This document shows positions 23,160-33,754 of a DNA stretch of 64,000 bases, piece after piece (position 1 is the first letter of the stretch; every line of letters starts with the position of its first letter). Both the position numbers and the translations under genes were made by a program. Source of the DNA: Microcyclospora pomicola (lineage: Eukaryota > Ascomycota > Dothideomycetes > Capnodiales); NCBI GenBank assembly GCA_002786065.1, contig NHNY01000018.1, positions 558,001 through 622,000 of the forward strand, in the 5' to 3' direction. The notes beneath the pieces were generated by a model. The model saw only the letters and a list, made by a program, of their open reading frames with translations, searched no databases and was not told the DNA's origin.

Positions 23160-23755
23160 GCTGGTTAATTCCCTGCTGGATATATGCGGTGAGGCTCTAG
23201 GGTGGCAGAAGCGTAGTACTGAGGCAGCTGTCGATCGTTCGTGTTCGGATCAGTCGCAGAAACCATAGGTATGGGCAAGGGACTCCATGGGTCGATGTTG
23301 AGGCCAGGTAAGCAATGCGAGTCGTATCGACTTCACGTTTTGTCCTTTGTGGTTGTCGTGTCGTGCGTGTTTGATGCCTGATCACCAGTCGAAGCTCTAG
23401 AAGTGTAGTAGCTCTAGTCAGCCGCCTGGAGATGGTGGCGGAGAGATGACGCCACGCATGAATTCGAGTGGCATCGACATGTATGGCTCGGGGAACTGCA
23501 TATCGATACTGTTGAAACATGCATAACGGACGAGATCTGCTTTCTGGTACATTACCTTCCAGAGCATTAGACGGATCACACATTCGAGTGAGGTCCTGAA
23601 ACGATATCCGCCTCATTCCACACATCTCGGCGGCTGCTCATCCTACACACTAAACACTTGTCTCGCGCTCACATCTCGTGATCATCATCCTCTCACGACC
23701 TCCCCTCCATGCGCCACGACATGAGGCATAACATACCCTGACCTGGACCGTCGAG
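23160..23755. promoter_or_regulatory. Shared intergenic region of vps27 and the DOA4-type gene
   Basis: 596 bases separate two divergent start codons, so both promoters must lie here. I see no clear TATA box. Whether a common element drives both genes is inference. Confidence 0.6.
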
Positions 23756-26700
23756 ATGAGCACTATTGCTGCTCTTTCCCATCTCGACAACGATGCCTAC
23801 GGAGGACAGGGTAACAAAGGTCCGCGACCGAACGCGAATGGCCCCGGCGATCGCCAGTTTGCACATATCAAAGATCTCCTGGCGCAAGCGCAAGCTGGCT
23901 ATGACCGGAACAGTTCGATCGCGAAGCTGCTGGGAGATGCAGAACGAGGACTCAATCAAGCAAAGACCATGAATGACTTCCGTCGTCCAGACATGGCTTT
24001 TGTGGAATATGTGCGTGCAACGGATATCGTGACGGAGGTTGTCCCAAGGCACCGAGATCGCATCGATTTCGATATCAGCCATCCGGAAGGGAAGCAAAAG
24101 CTGAGTGTGCTGTTGAAAAGGGTTCATGCTATGAGTGATCAGTACTCGAACATAAAAGCGATCATCATCAACAACAACCAAAGATATGGCACGTTGCCTG
24201 CGAGTCACGCGAGGTCAGGGTCAATCTCGCACGACCCGGTGCATCTCGAAAGTCGAACAACGAATGGACAAAGTATGGGTGCGAGTCATCCTGCCCCACT
24301 GCGAATCAAGCCAAGCCCCTCACCAAAGCCCGACATCCTGCATGGTAGGGCATTATCCGTGGTGAACTCTGGTGCGCACGGTGTAAGGGGTGTCGGTTCT
24401 CTTACAGATCGATTCGCGCGGTTGAGTAATTCGCAGGTTGAGGCCACGACGGACTCGAACCAACAAGGATCGTACAGTCAACCTCAGCCTAGCTCTCCCC
24501 CTTCACAACATGGGCGAGACTCCTTCGAGACCATGTCTTTGACGAACTCTGCCCCAGAACGGCCGCAAGGACCTCGTGGCATGCCCAACGGAGGTTTAAC
24601 GAATCTAGCGAACTTACAGACTGACCTGATCCTGCCGCAAGAACCTAAAGCCACTTATAGTCCTGCTCGGAACATGCAGACTACTGGAAATATAGCTCTC
24701 CCAAGACATAGCGCGCGGAGCCTAGCGAGCAATCCTGTCCGGAAGTCATCCATGCTTGCCTCGTCTTCGGCTTCTGCAAATGCGCCAAATGGCGCTCTAC
24801 CCAGCGGCGATTATTTCCCGACTACTGTATCGAGAGACGCCGGTACCGACAAAGCACAGCGTAGACAAGGAATGATAGTCCTCACTGAGACGAGAATTGA
24901 ACCAAGGATGCTGTACGACTATCTCGACCGGTATAACATCCTCCTGATTGACCTTCGCTCACGTCAAGAGTATGATGAGGGCCATATTGATGCCCGAAGT
25001 GTGATCTGCATTGAGCCGATATCAGTCACCCAGGGTATGAGCGCAGATGAATTGTTGGAGAGCATGGTGCTTTCGCCAGACAACGAGCAGGACTTGTTCT
25101 ACAATCGAGACAAGTTTGACCTGGTGGTGTACTACGATGCCAAGTCGTCATCATCAACATATTTGGACACGCCTGAAAGTGTTGAGGAAACAAAGTTGAA
25201 GTTTCTTCATGAGTCGCTGTTTGACTTCAACCAAGACAAACCATTGCACAGACCTCCGATCTTGCTAATTGGTGGTCTGGCGGGATGGGTTGATCTCATG
25301 GACCCTAGCGCTCTTGCGACATCGAACACGCTCGCACAAGTCAAGCAAGGTCGGCCGCTACAAAGACGACCAGTGGCCACCACTTCTACAAACGGTCATG
25401 GTCACTTGCGTGTCAACAAAAGGAGGATGCGTGACTATAATCCTCTCGGCCCCGAGGAGGAAAAGTCATGGCGTGAAAGGGCCAGAGCAGAAAGTGTCGT
25501 CTTGCCCCCTACGATGCGTCAAGAGGCCGACCGCGATGGTATCCTGGTTGAGGAAGACACGGCGCTCGATGGCGACGATGAGTATAGCAGTGTCATTCGC
25601 GATTTCAATGCACGTTTTCCAGAGGCCGGATCTCTTGATCAACACGCATTTGCGAGCGCAAAGCCGGTCAGGGCACCCCCTGCAATACCTGCAAAAGTAC
25701 CTCTGTACCCTGTGGCGCCTACCCCTTCACCCTACCCTACGGCTCCAGTTCGGCCTGCCCCGGCAGCAGCACGTATGAGCTATACTGGAGTATCTGATCG
25801 AGCTGTCGCCGTTTCCAGTCCAACAAGTAGGACGGCTTCCGGGGCGCCCTACATTCCTCCCAAATACCTTGCTGCTAATTTTCGGCTACCGCGTGTCGGT
25901 CTGACGAATTTTGGTAACACATGTTACATGAATGCCACGATACAAGCTTTGCTGGCTACCACACCTCTCAGCTCATACTTTCTGGAGGACGGCTTCAAAA
26001 GCTCGATACAACGAGACAACTGGCGCGCAAACTCGAAAGGTGTTATGGCTGAGTTGTACAGCAACCTTATCCGAAATCTTTGGAAGGATGATGTTGGTTA
26101 TGTGCGTCCGACAACATTCAGGAAATTCTGTGGTCGAGCGCTGCAACGATTTGAGAGCGATGGTGAGCAGCAAGATGCCAAGGATTTCTTGGACTTCCTT
26201 CTGGACTGCTTGCATGAGGATTTGAACGAGAACTGGGACCGAGCTCCTTTACGCCAACTCACAGATGCGGAGGAAGCGAAACGCGAACGCATGCCGAAGC
26301 TTTTCGTAGCAAAGACGGAGTGGAGTCGGTACATCCATCGTGATCTATCCTTCGTCAACAAGCTTCTTGGGGGACAACACTTGAGCAAGTTGACATGTAC
26401 GACCTGTGGCTTCACCTCTTCCAAATACGAGGCCTTCACGTCCATCTCTGTTGAGATACCTACAGATGCTCGTAAGTGGGCAAACGGTCGACTCCCTACA
26501 CTTCAGGACTGCCTCACGAGTTATTGTACCGAGGAGCTGCTCAACAAAGATGAGATGTGGAACTGTCCACGTTGCAAGACCCAGCGAGAAGCCACCAAAC
26601 GCATCACAATCACACGCGTGCCACAATTCCTCATCATCCACTTCAAAAGATTTGCTTCTTATGGCAGCACAGCACGGAAAGTTCGCATACCTGTGGACTT

Positions 26701-27040
26701 TCCATTGGAGAATCTCGATCTTGGCCCATACACGCTGCCTCAGCCAAGCTCTGAAGAGATGAAATACATCGAACAGAATTATGGCACTGAAATCACGAGA
26801 TACGATGAGAGCATGACACCACCTTATCTGTACGATGCATACGCCGTTGTTCGGCACATTGGGCAGACAATGCAATCCGGCCACTATATTACCGCGGCAA
26901 AGGACCGAGCGAGGAAACGATGGCGATGGTTTAATGACACGAAGGTATCGGACTTTGATCCCGAAGACCTGAGAGGAGCTCAGAGTCTCCAGAACGAAGA
27001 AGCATACATTGTGTTCTACCAACGGAGGTTGGACAGATGA
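23756..27040 (+). CDS. doa4: Doa4/Ubp-type ubiquitin carboxyl-terminal hydrolase with rhodanese domain
   Basis: A single exon of 1094 aa. The N-terminal 140 residues form a helical region like the USP8/Doa4 dimerisation domain (HIKDLLAQAQAGYDRN..). A Ser/Pro-rich linker precedes a rhodanese-like domain at about 375-515 (LLIDLRSRQEYDEGHIDARS). Its active-site position lacks a clear CX5R loop, so it is probably non-catalytic. The USP domain fills about 705-1090. Its Cys box is VGLTNFGNTCYMNATIQALL (Cys723), its zinc pairs are TCTTC and CPRC, and its His box is QSGHYITAA (His1043). Doa4 in yeast removes ubiquitin from cargo at late endosomes and keeps free ubiquitin levels up. Yeast Ubp5 shares the layout, so the exact paralogue is open. 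Confidence 0.93.
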   Translation: MSTIAALSHLDNDAYGGQGNKGPRPNANGPGDRQFAHIKDLLAQAQAGYDRNSSIAKLLGDAERGLNQAKTMNDFRRPDMAFVEYVRATDIVTEVVPRHRDRIDFDISHPEGKQKLSVLLKRVHAMSDQYSNIKAIIINNNQRYGTLPASHARSGSISHDPVHLESRTTNGQSMGASHPAPLRIKPSPSPKPDILHGRALSVVNSGAHGVRGVGSLTDRFARLSNSQVEATTDSNQQGSYSQPQPSSPPSQHGRDSFETMSLTNSAPERPQGPRGMPNGGLTNLANLQTDLILPQEPKATYSPARNMQTTGNIALPRHSARSLASNPVRKSSMLASSSASANAPNGALPSGDYFPTTVSRDAGTDKAQRRQGMIVLTETRIEPRMLYDYLDRYNILLIDLRSRQEYDEGHIDARSVICIEPISVTQGMSADELLESMVLSPDNEQDLFYNRDKFDLVVYYDAKSSSSTYLDTPESVEETKLKFLHESLFDFNQDKPLHRPPILLIGGLAGWVDLMDPSALATSNTLAQVKQGRPLQRRPVATTSTNGHGHLRVNKRRMRDYNPLGPEEEKSWRERARAESVVLPPTMRQEADRDGILVEEDTALDGDDEYSSVIRDFNARFPEAGSLDQHAFASAKPVRAPPAIPAKVPLYPVAPTPSPYPTAPVRPAPAAARMSYTGVSDRAVAVSSPTSRTASGAPYIPPKYLAANFRLPRVGLTNFGNTCYMNATIQALLATTPLSSYFLEDGFKSSIQRDNWRANSKGVMAELYSNLIRNLWKDDVGYVRPTTFRKFCGRALQRFESDGEQQDAKDFLDFLLDCLHEDLNENWDRAPLRQLTDAEEAKRERMPKLFVAKTEWSRYIHRDLSFVNKLLGGQHLSKLTCTTCGFTSSKYEAFTSISVEIPTDARKWANGRLPTLQDCLTSYCTEELLNKDEMWNCPRCKTQREATKRITITRVPQFLIIHFKRFASYGSTARKVRIPVDFPLENLDLGPYTLPQPSSEEMKYIEQNYGTEITRYDESMTPPYLYDAYAVVRHIGQTMQSGHYITAAKDRARKRWRWFNDTKVSDFDPEDLRGAQSLQNEEAYIVFYQRRLDR

Positions 27041-27548
27041 TGTGATTGAGACATGACCGGCTGTGACTTGTCTGGCCATTGGCGGACATTTCCACTTGCA
27101 CGAAGTGATAGCGTTCAGCAATCCAAACATCTATATTATGCGCTTGATGAGTAGCAAACGAGATCAAGACGTCAAACGTACATCACTCTTGAATGTGATA
27201 ATACTTCCATTCCTACGTGAGATCTGCCAGGCAAGAAGCTAGAGGCATGGAAACTGCCGTCTGTTTAACCATATCCAACTCGTGACCCAAACATTTGTTG
27301 GATTTGAAGCTGTGGAGCCATGGAGGATGCATCTGCCTGACAGACTTCCAATTTAACATCTTCTCCTTGCCACAATCGGAATGTGCCTCGATTACCGTCC
27401 CAAGTGGTGTGCTAGCCTACACTTGGCCGATGAACATGTCCGGGGACACTACGCAGGAGCTTCATGATAAAACAAACAACACCTAGCACTGCAAGTGACG
27501 GTGGCCAGCAGGAGCAATCCATAACTTTAGCTCATTGTAAAGCGATGT
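27041..27548. other. Intergenic region between convergent genes
   Basis: 508 bases of 3' flank for the DOA4-type gene and the six-cysteine secreted protein gene. Nothing else seen. Confidence 0.5.
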
Positions 27549-28019
27549 TCAATGAACGTAACCTCCATAGCATCCAATGAAAACGCTGCGACCACCCCTG
27601 CCCGCCACCGTCTCGCAATTGGCCTCCGACTTTGGATCGTTCGCGTTGTTGATTTGTGCGACCAGGGCTCCAGTGCAGTCGTGCATTTCGAAGACTTTGA
27701 TGGTGCAGTTCCCATACTTGGAGGCGTCACCATGCTCCCAGTCGCCCTCGCCGAATGGATCATGTGGCTTCCACGTGTAGGTGAAGTGGTCGAAGGGGAG
27801 GGCTTTGCGCCAGCTTTTGCACTTGGGAGATCCGATGGTGTCCCTGCCGATGGGCTTGGTGTCGCAGGCCTCACCGCTGTAAGGCTCCGTTGGGTCCGAT
27901 GGAGGTGCATTTGTCGAGTAGCGGTCGAATCTGACTTGATAGTCCAGTCTGATGCCGTGGCGCAGAGTGCCTGCCAAGGCGAGAGCGCTGTTGAGGAGGA
28001 TGACTGGGAGGATCCGCAT
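27549..28019 (-). CDS. Small secreted cysteine-containing protein, 156 aa
   Basis: One exon. A signal peptide (MRILPVILLNSALALAGT) is followed by about 138 mature residues with six cysteines (in EACD, PKCK, GNCT, HDCTG, ANCE and IGCY), which could form three disulfides. The fold looks like a compact beta-rich secreted domain (NCTIKVFEMHDCTGALVAQI). I do not recognise a named family. Size, secretion and even cysteine number fit an apoplastic effector or a secreted housekeeping protein; neither role is shown by the sequence. It is convergent with the DOA4-type gene. Confidence 0.75.
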   Translation of the reverse strand: MRILPVILLNSALALAGTLRHGIRLDYQVRFDRYSTNAPPSDPTEPYSGEACDTKPIGRDTIGSPKCKSWRKALPFDHFTYTWKPHDPFGEGDWEHGDASKYGNCTIKVFEMHDCTGALVAQINNANDPKSEANCETVAGRGGRSVFIGCYGGYVH

Positions 28020-28936
28020 CGTGACCAGCCGTCGTGCAATGTTCTGCGTGGTAGCTCAGGTATGCAATGAAAAGGCGGAGACAGAAGGATGGTAGAAGAT
28101 CAGAAGGTTTGGGCACGATTGGGGGGCATTGATCAGATTTAAGAACAGACTCCAAGCAGGTCGCACCTACCTACGTGATAGGATCCTCCACAATGGCAAG
28201 CCACGATGATGGCGAATAACTAAGCTTGAGTCAGATGCATTCCTACCTTTGGTCCCAGTGGCGGCCCCCTCCTTCTATCTTGAATACAACAATCCAGCTC
28301 CAGCCATAGGCTCCAGTGCTGAGCATCAGCTCCGAACCGTAGTACTGAGTTTAGTCATGGCTTAAATCGCAATGTTCGGTTGGCCGCTTGTTTCTTGACC
28401 TGTGCCTTGACGATGCTATGAGAGTCTCACAGAGGGACGGTGATAGGCAGTATAAGACGTGACGTGCACATCATTGGAACGCTGACCACGCATGTATATG
28501 TTCAGGCCGTAGTCCATGTATGTGAACTGTTAGATTGCGCTGGCCCACAATCAACGTATCAGTGTAATTCAGTATAACGGAGGTACGGCCACTCTTCAAT
28601 TTGATGGCACCTTTGTGGAGCTGGTCAAATCATCGTAAGAGGAGAGATCGTTGGTAGGCTGTCGTAAGCATAAAGTAATTGAGGTGCTGTGCCGCTCGCA
28701 CTTCTCGTATTCCTATGTCGTGATCAGTCAGCCAGACTTGAAGCTCCCATCGTGTGCTTACATAAGGTACACTGCTTCCCTGGTCATTTGGTGGACGTAC
28801 GCGTTATCTTCAATCGCATATCTCATTCACGTCAATCTACACTAAAGCCCGATGATCAGGTCAATGGTCCGCTTAGGAATTTGCTAGGTGTACAAGCTCA
28901 CGCATAGTATCTGGGAATAGGAACAGCACACTGGCC
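28020..28936. other. Divergent intergenic region, 0.9 kb
   Basis: Lies between the secreted-protein gene and the zinc-finger gene, so it should hold both promoters. The short frames have no support. Confidence 0.5.
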
Positions 28937-30882
28937 ATGGACGAAGAGGAGGACAGAGGGGAGCGCGCGCAAACCGCAGCTTCGAGTCCTTCGCAACAGG
29001 ACGGAGGAGATAGGGGCGCATCCAAATCATCCAAGGACAGGCAATGCCCATTCTGCAGTCAGGCTTTCACTTCCTCCAGTCTGGGTAGACATCTGGACCT
29101 GTACATCAAGCCCAAGAATCCAAAGCCTGCAGATGGTGTGCATGATGTTACGGAGATCAGGAAGATCAGAGGTGGTATCACCAGAAGACAGCCTCGATCT
29201 GGTGCAAGAGCAAGCACGAGCGAGGCGGGTACAAGAGGAGAAGGGGACAAGGATGAAAGTCCAAGCACCAATGCGCGAACAACCTCTTGGCCGGAAAGAC
29301 AGACCTCCCCAGGGGAGCCACCCATCCAGCGCCCAGGGCCTGATGAGCACCGGAAAGTCTTTAACTCAGCAAATTGGCACGCGACGGGGATGATCCCAAA
29401 TTTAGCAGCACGCTCATCCTCTCGCAACAGTGACACCGAAGCACGAACCGGCCAGGCGCAAAGGATGCAAGAGATGCGCCGTAATGCGCCGCCCCCCATT
29501 GTGAATACCCGATCAGAGCGCGACAACGAGAGTATCTGGAAGCTTCAGGAAGCAGCTGAAATGGGTCGGATCACAGAATTGGCACTGCGTGAGGTCCTCG
29601 GCAGTCTAGAGGCTGCTAGCAAGAAAAATGAGAACCTCCAGGCTTTCGAAGACGTGGACTTCTTCTCGTTATCGTTCCCAGGTCTTTGTCTAGCTTTACT
29701 TTCCGCACCATCAACAATATTTAGCCCTACGCCATTTCCGTCTCCCGAGTCATGGCCTCTCACGCCACCTGGTCGACAGCAGTATGAAGTCCTGATCCGC
29801 TTGATTTCTGCACGTATGAAGACCGCACGCGAAGAAGGATGGGCTCATTTCTCCGAATCTAACTCGTTCAAACACAGAGCGCATCTCGAACGCGCATTCG
29901 AGCATTGGGATCAAAGTTTGACCGATGCAGAACGTACTGGAGCTTGGAATCTGGAACTTTGCCGCGCTTTTGCGACAGTCACAAAATCGAGAGAAGAATA
30001 CATCGTGCAATTAGAGACAGCCCGGAATCGTGTTCGCCATTTGGAAAGCGAGTATGATCGCTTGTCTCGTTGTCAGCTACCGCGCGATTATCTCTTGCAC
30101 CCACCACACACCCTGCCCGTGACGAATGACGGATTGAAAGAAGTTAAGTCTTCTCAGCAGGGTTCATCATTCGCGCAAACAAATTACGATCCGGACGCCA
30201 TCTTGCGGCGATGGCGCGCAACAGTGAAGGCGACGACGCGCCGTAACCCACCGCCACCGCCTCAAGCTCCTGGTGGAGAGACGTACGACGATGCAAATCA
30301 GCAGCGTTCAATGGCATCACTTGAGGAGAGCATGATTTTCAACGGTACGGTACACGGCATTGGTGGTCCCATTGGTCCCTTCCATTCAACATACGAGCAG
30401 GCGAGGCGCGATCGCCAGAACATGTCCAGATTGTCTGAGGTCGGCTATGAGACTCCACCGGATCCTGGACAGATCATCGAAGAGCCGGTTGAAGTTGGAG
30501 GGGGAACACAACGCGAGCCAGCTGGATACCCATTGGGAAATGGTAGTAAGCAGAAGTTCTATGGGGAAGCTGCCTTTGGACCCTGTGGAATTGGTGTCCT
30601 CAACGCGAACGGAAAGCGTGCTACGTCGTCAGATGAACACACTGCAAACGGATCAATTCGTGGTCCCAAAGTACTCAAAGAGCGGCATGGCGAGGTAAGC
30701 GGTATTCGATCTTGACATGCAATCAGGAGACTCGTCTAACTCGCGTGCTTTAGCAGGACGACAGGCCCTCAGATCAAGAACAAACCACTCGCGAACCGGC
30801 TCCATCGCTTGGGCAGCAGGCTGCCAAATCGAAAGGTGGTTTGTTTCCTGGGTCTTGGATGTTCACTAATCAACCCTTGTGA
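28937..30882 (+). CDS. Zinc-finger protein with Rad18-like (UBZ4-like) N-terminal motif, 628 aa
   Basis: Exons 28937..30694 and 30754..30882. The 59-nt intron has a GTAAGC donor, and its TAGCAG acceptor can be used at either AG in phase. Without splicing the frame would end at 30715. The N-terminal motif is CPFCSQAFTSSSLGRHLDLY (C37, C40, H52), followed by a basic conserved-looking stretch (DGVHDVTEIRKIRGGITRRQ). The spacing recalls UBZ4/Rad18 fingers (CxxC, then HLDxC), but the last ligand is Tyr56. The middle (about 190-400) is helical, and the rest is disordered. The C-terminus ends KGGLFPGSWMFTNQPL. The function is unknown; a ubiquitin- or nucleic-acid-binding role is only suggested by the finger. 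Confidence 0.82.
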
Positions 30883-31978
30883 GGGCGTATCGACCAAATA
30901 GAATTGTATCATCAAACTTGTCACTCCACATCGATGGATTGAATGATCTAATGGTGCCACTTTGTCAGATATATAGTGATCGTATGCAAAATGTAGCAAG
31001 CACGTCTTCATCAAAAGAGCTGCAACTCTGTACTGCGAACCCCTCTCAGCCTGCCGAGTGCCAGAAATCCTCATCGCATCATACTAGAGCCCTTCAAGTC
31101 ATCTCCTACTAACCCTCCCATCATTCCACGCACTCGCAACATTTGACGAAGAGCGTAGACACTCCCAAGCGGAATACCTGATCTGGAAAACGCACGGAAG
31201 CCCGTTGTCATTGGTGCTTATCTCAATTAGCTGCTCGGCCACTAATGGAAGCCCGCATGACATTCAGCGACGGCCTCATCTGACAAATCTCTGGTTGGGC
31301 TTGGAGGTACGGGAACTAACGGAAGCTCATGTGTCCTTCGCGCGATCCTTGTGATTAGCTTGTAGATTCTATGCCGAATGCCTAGTGGAGATATCGCTAC
31401 GTCTTCTCGAGTTGATGCCATGTCGAGACTTTGTATTATGAGAGAGTAGCGGAGCTTCCATGACCGTTTTCACGTTTTTCGAGTTATATATTGCGTCTTT
31501 GGTAGCTCGATGTCTTACTTATGATCCATCCACAATGGAGTGCTGTGTGATAGCTCTATTCTAGGGTACTGGCGGAGGCTTATTGCCTGTACATCTTGCT
31601 GAGCCGCTGCAATACCTACGATACACATGTATACAGGTGTGTCTTTGGGTGTCACACAGAAGCATCTAAAATTCGGTGCAAAGTCATCTGGCGCTCGGAG
31701 CCTGCACATTCTCATACATGTAGTGCTAGTGGCTGTACCTCTCGCCGTGATCATTCCACCGTGACGATTGGTAGCAAGACTCGTGCAGATTTTGGGAGAG
31801 CTAATCTCTACGGTATACATTTGCTGAAGTAGAGCCAGGCACAGCGAGCACTTGTACTCAACAACTCTTCATGACTGCATACCTCCTTATCAGTGCTCGT
31901 CATGCTTAAACAAGAGCAGCCGTGACAAATATATATAATGAAGCCTTGCACAAATCATGACAGCATCTCGAGCAGGCT
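30883..31978. other. Intergenic region, 1.1 kb, between convergent genes
   Basis: No gene supported on either strand. It holds the 3' ends of the zinc-finger and 2OG-oxygenase genes. Confidence 0.5.
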
Positions 31979-33099
31979 CTAGTTGTCCAGAAACCTCGTC
32001 CCTAGGACCTTGGCCTGTTCGAAAATCCACTCCTTGGCTTCGATGCCCTGTTCATCCTGATCTTCAGCAGGAGGCACACCACTACCCTTGAGCGTCTTCA
32101 ATCGACAATGATCGGTCGGTCGCACAAAATAGACGATACTGTATCGTGGCCACTTGCCCTGCTCGCTCGGCGCCGGGACCACGCGATGGCGGCCAGAGCA
32201 CAGCACGCCGTTGGTGAATTTGACCGCCGCGTCGCCGAGGTTGACGATCGCACAGTGCCTCTTGGGCTTCACCCATAACCACTCGCCGGGCACATCTGGT
32301 TCGTGTTTGCCGGGCTGGCGAGACGATGCACTCCAGACCTGCAAGCCGCCGAGCCAGTTCATCAGGATCGTGATGGTGCCGAAGTCGGTGTGCGATGGCG
32401 TCTGGATCTCGGGCATTTCGGCGTCTTTGCGAGGAGGACCTCGAGTCAGCCGTACGTGGTCGCCGGCAGGATCTTCGATACGGTGGCGAGAACGAATCTC
32501 CTCGCGCTCGATGCCAAGTTTGTCCGCCAGGACATCCATGATGCGAAGTCCGGTGGCGTGGGCGGCACGATCATATGCAGCGAAAACCGCCTTCTTGGCC
32601 ATGACTGGTTCGGGCCATTTGCGCGCCATCTGAGCATCGGGGATGATCATGTCGTTCTTCGAGACATTGAAGAACTCCGCCGTGTCTTTCGTGCCATCTT
32701 TGTCTGTCATGGTGGCGCCGGCAATCTTGTAGCTAGGTAGTTCGCGGTGTCAGATGGAGACGCAGAAGAACGAGATACCTAGACATACCCGAACAGCTCC
32801 TTATTTCCCGGGAGATACTTCCTCTTCTCCTCGACATCGAGGCGGAAGATCTGCTCCGCTACCTGACAAAGCTCATCGGCGCCTCGGTCGATGGTGTCGC
32901 CGTCTTCAGTACCCGGAAGCTCAAGGTACGCAAAGCCACGGGTTTTGAACGCTTGAAAAGCACGTTCTTTCTCGTCGGCATCGTCCTCTGTAAGCTTCTT
33001 CAACGAGAGTGTGGTGAGCTCGACAAAGGGGAAGCCATCAGGAAATGGAGGATACTGATTCGGGGTGAACTCGGTGTAGGTTCCTTCGGCGTGAGGCAT
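31979..33099 (-). CDS. 2-oxoglutarate/Fe(II) dioxygenase, isopenicillin-N-synthase-like
   Basis: Exons 32789..33099 and 31979..32732, separated by a 54-nt intron that restores LFGYKIAGATM, encode 354 aa. The N-terminal DIOX_N-type region contains FQAFKTRGFAYLELPG. The iron ligands are visible as HTD in TPSHTDFGTITILM and the distal His in CSGRHRVVPAP. The 2OG-anchoring Arg-x-Ser is RYSIVYF. All catalytic residues are present. Fungal members act in secondary metabolism, flavonoid or xenobiotic oxidation. No biosynthetic genes lie next to it, so a stand-alone catabolic or detoxifying role is likelier than cluster membership. The substrate is unknown. Confidence 0.9.
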
Positions 33100-33754
33100 G
33101 TTGCAAAATCGCAGAGAGATAGCTTTACGATTGGCAACAGCTCGCGTGCTCCTGAGTAATACGCAGCCTGGAAGATGCTTGTGACTTTTATGTGGAAGTC
33201 AGGACAAAGAAGATATGAGATCGTGATATTTGTGGAGGCTGAGAGGGTAAATATAAGTAGTGGCAAACCTTGATCCTTCGTATACGTGAGGGATAGATGC
33301 TCAGGCTCGTTCAAGGTTCAGATTGATGCACGAGCGAGCGGAGATCAGATACATGAACTGCTTGTGTACCCTTCGGACGACTGGCATTCGAAGATACCTA
33401 GCGTCTCGTGATGTCGGCAATGGGAAAGAGGAGAAGAGCGCACAATTCCGCTCTCCCCATCAGATGTATATTTGAACCTACCACCTGCCTAGTCTATGTG
33501 CTCAATGGCACCCTCACTTCACATTGGCTTCTCCATAGAGATAGCTTGTCGGAAGTGAACACGGACTGTAAGACCATGGACGGATCGAACGAAGAATGCG
33601 AATATATTCACACTTATATACATTTTATATGTTACATTGAAGTCGAAGTGTAGCAGTCGTCGTAGATATCGTTCACAGTAGGAAGATCAACGCTTCCCAT
33701 CCTTGATGTAGTAGTACCTCGAATCTGAGGAACCTCCAAACCTCATATGAAGCC
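33100..33754. other. Intergenic region, 2OG-oxygenase promoter and ICP55-like 3' end
   Basis: 655 bases, no gene supported. An AT-rich TTATATTT on the minus strand near 33257 could serve as a TATA-like site for the oxygenase gene, but this is weak. Confidence 0.45.

Noticed and set aside
31979-33099. 2OG oxygenase as part of a secondary-metabolite cluster
   Set aside because: No PKS, NRPS, terpene cyclase, P450 or transporter nearby; the neighbours are housekeeping genes.
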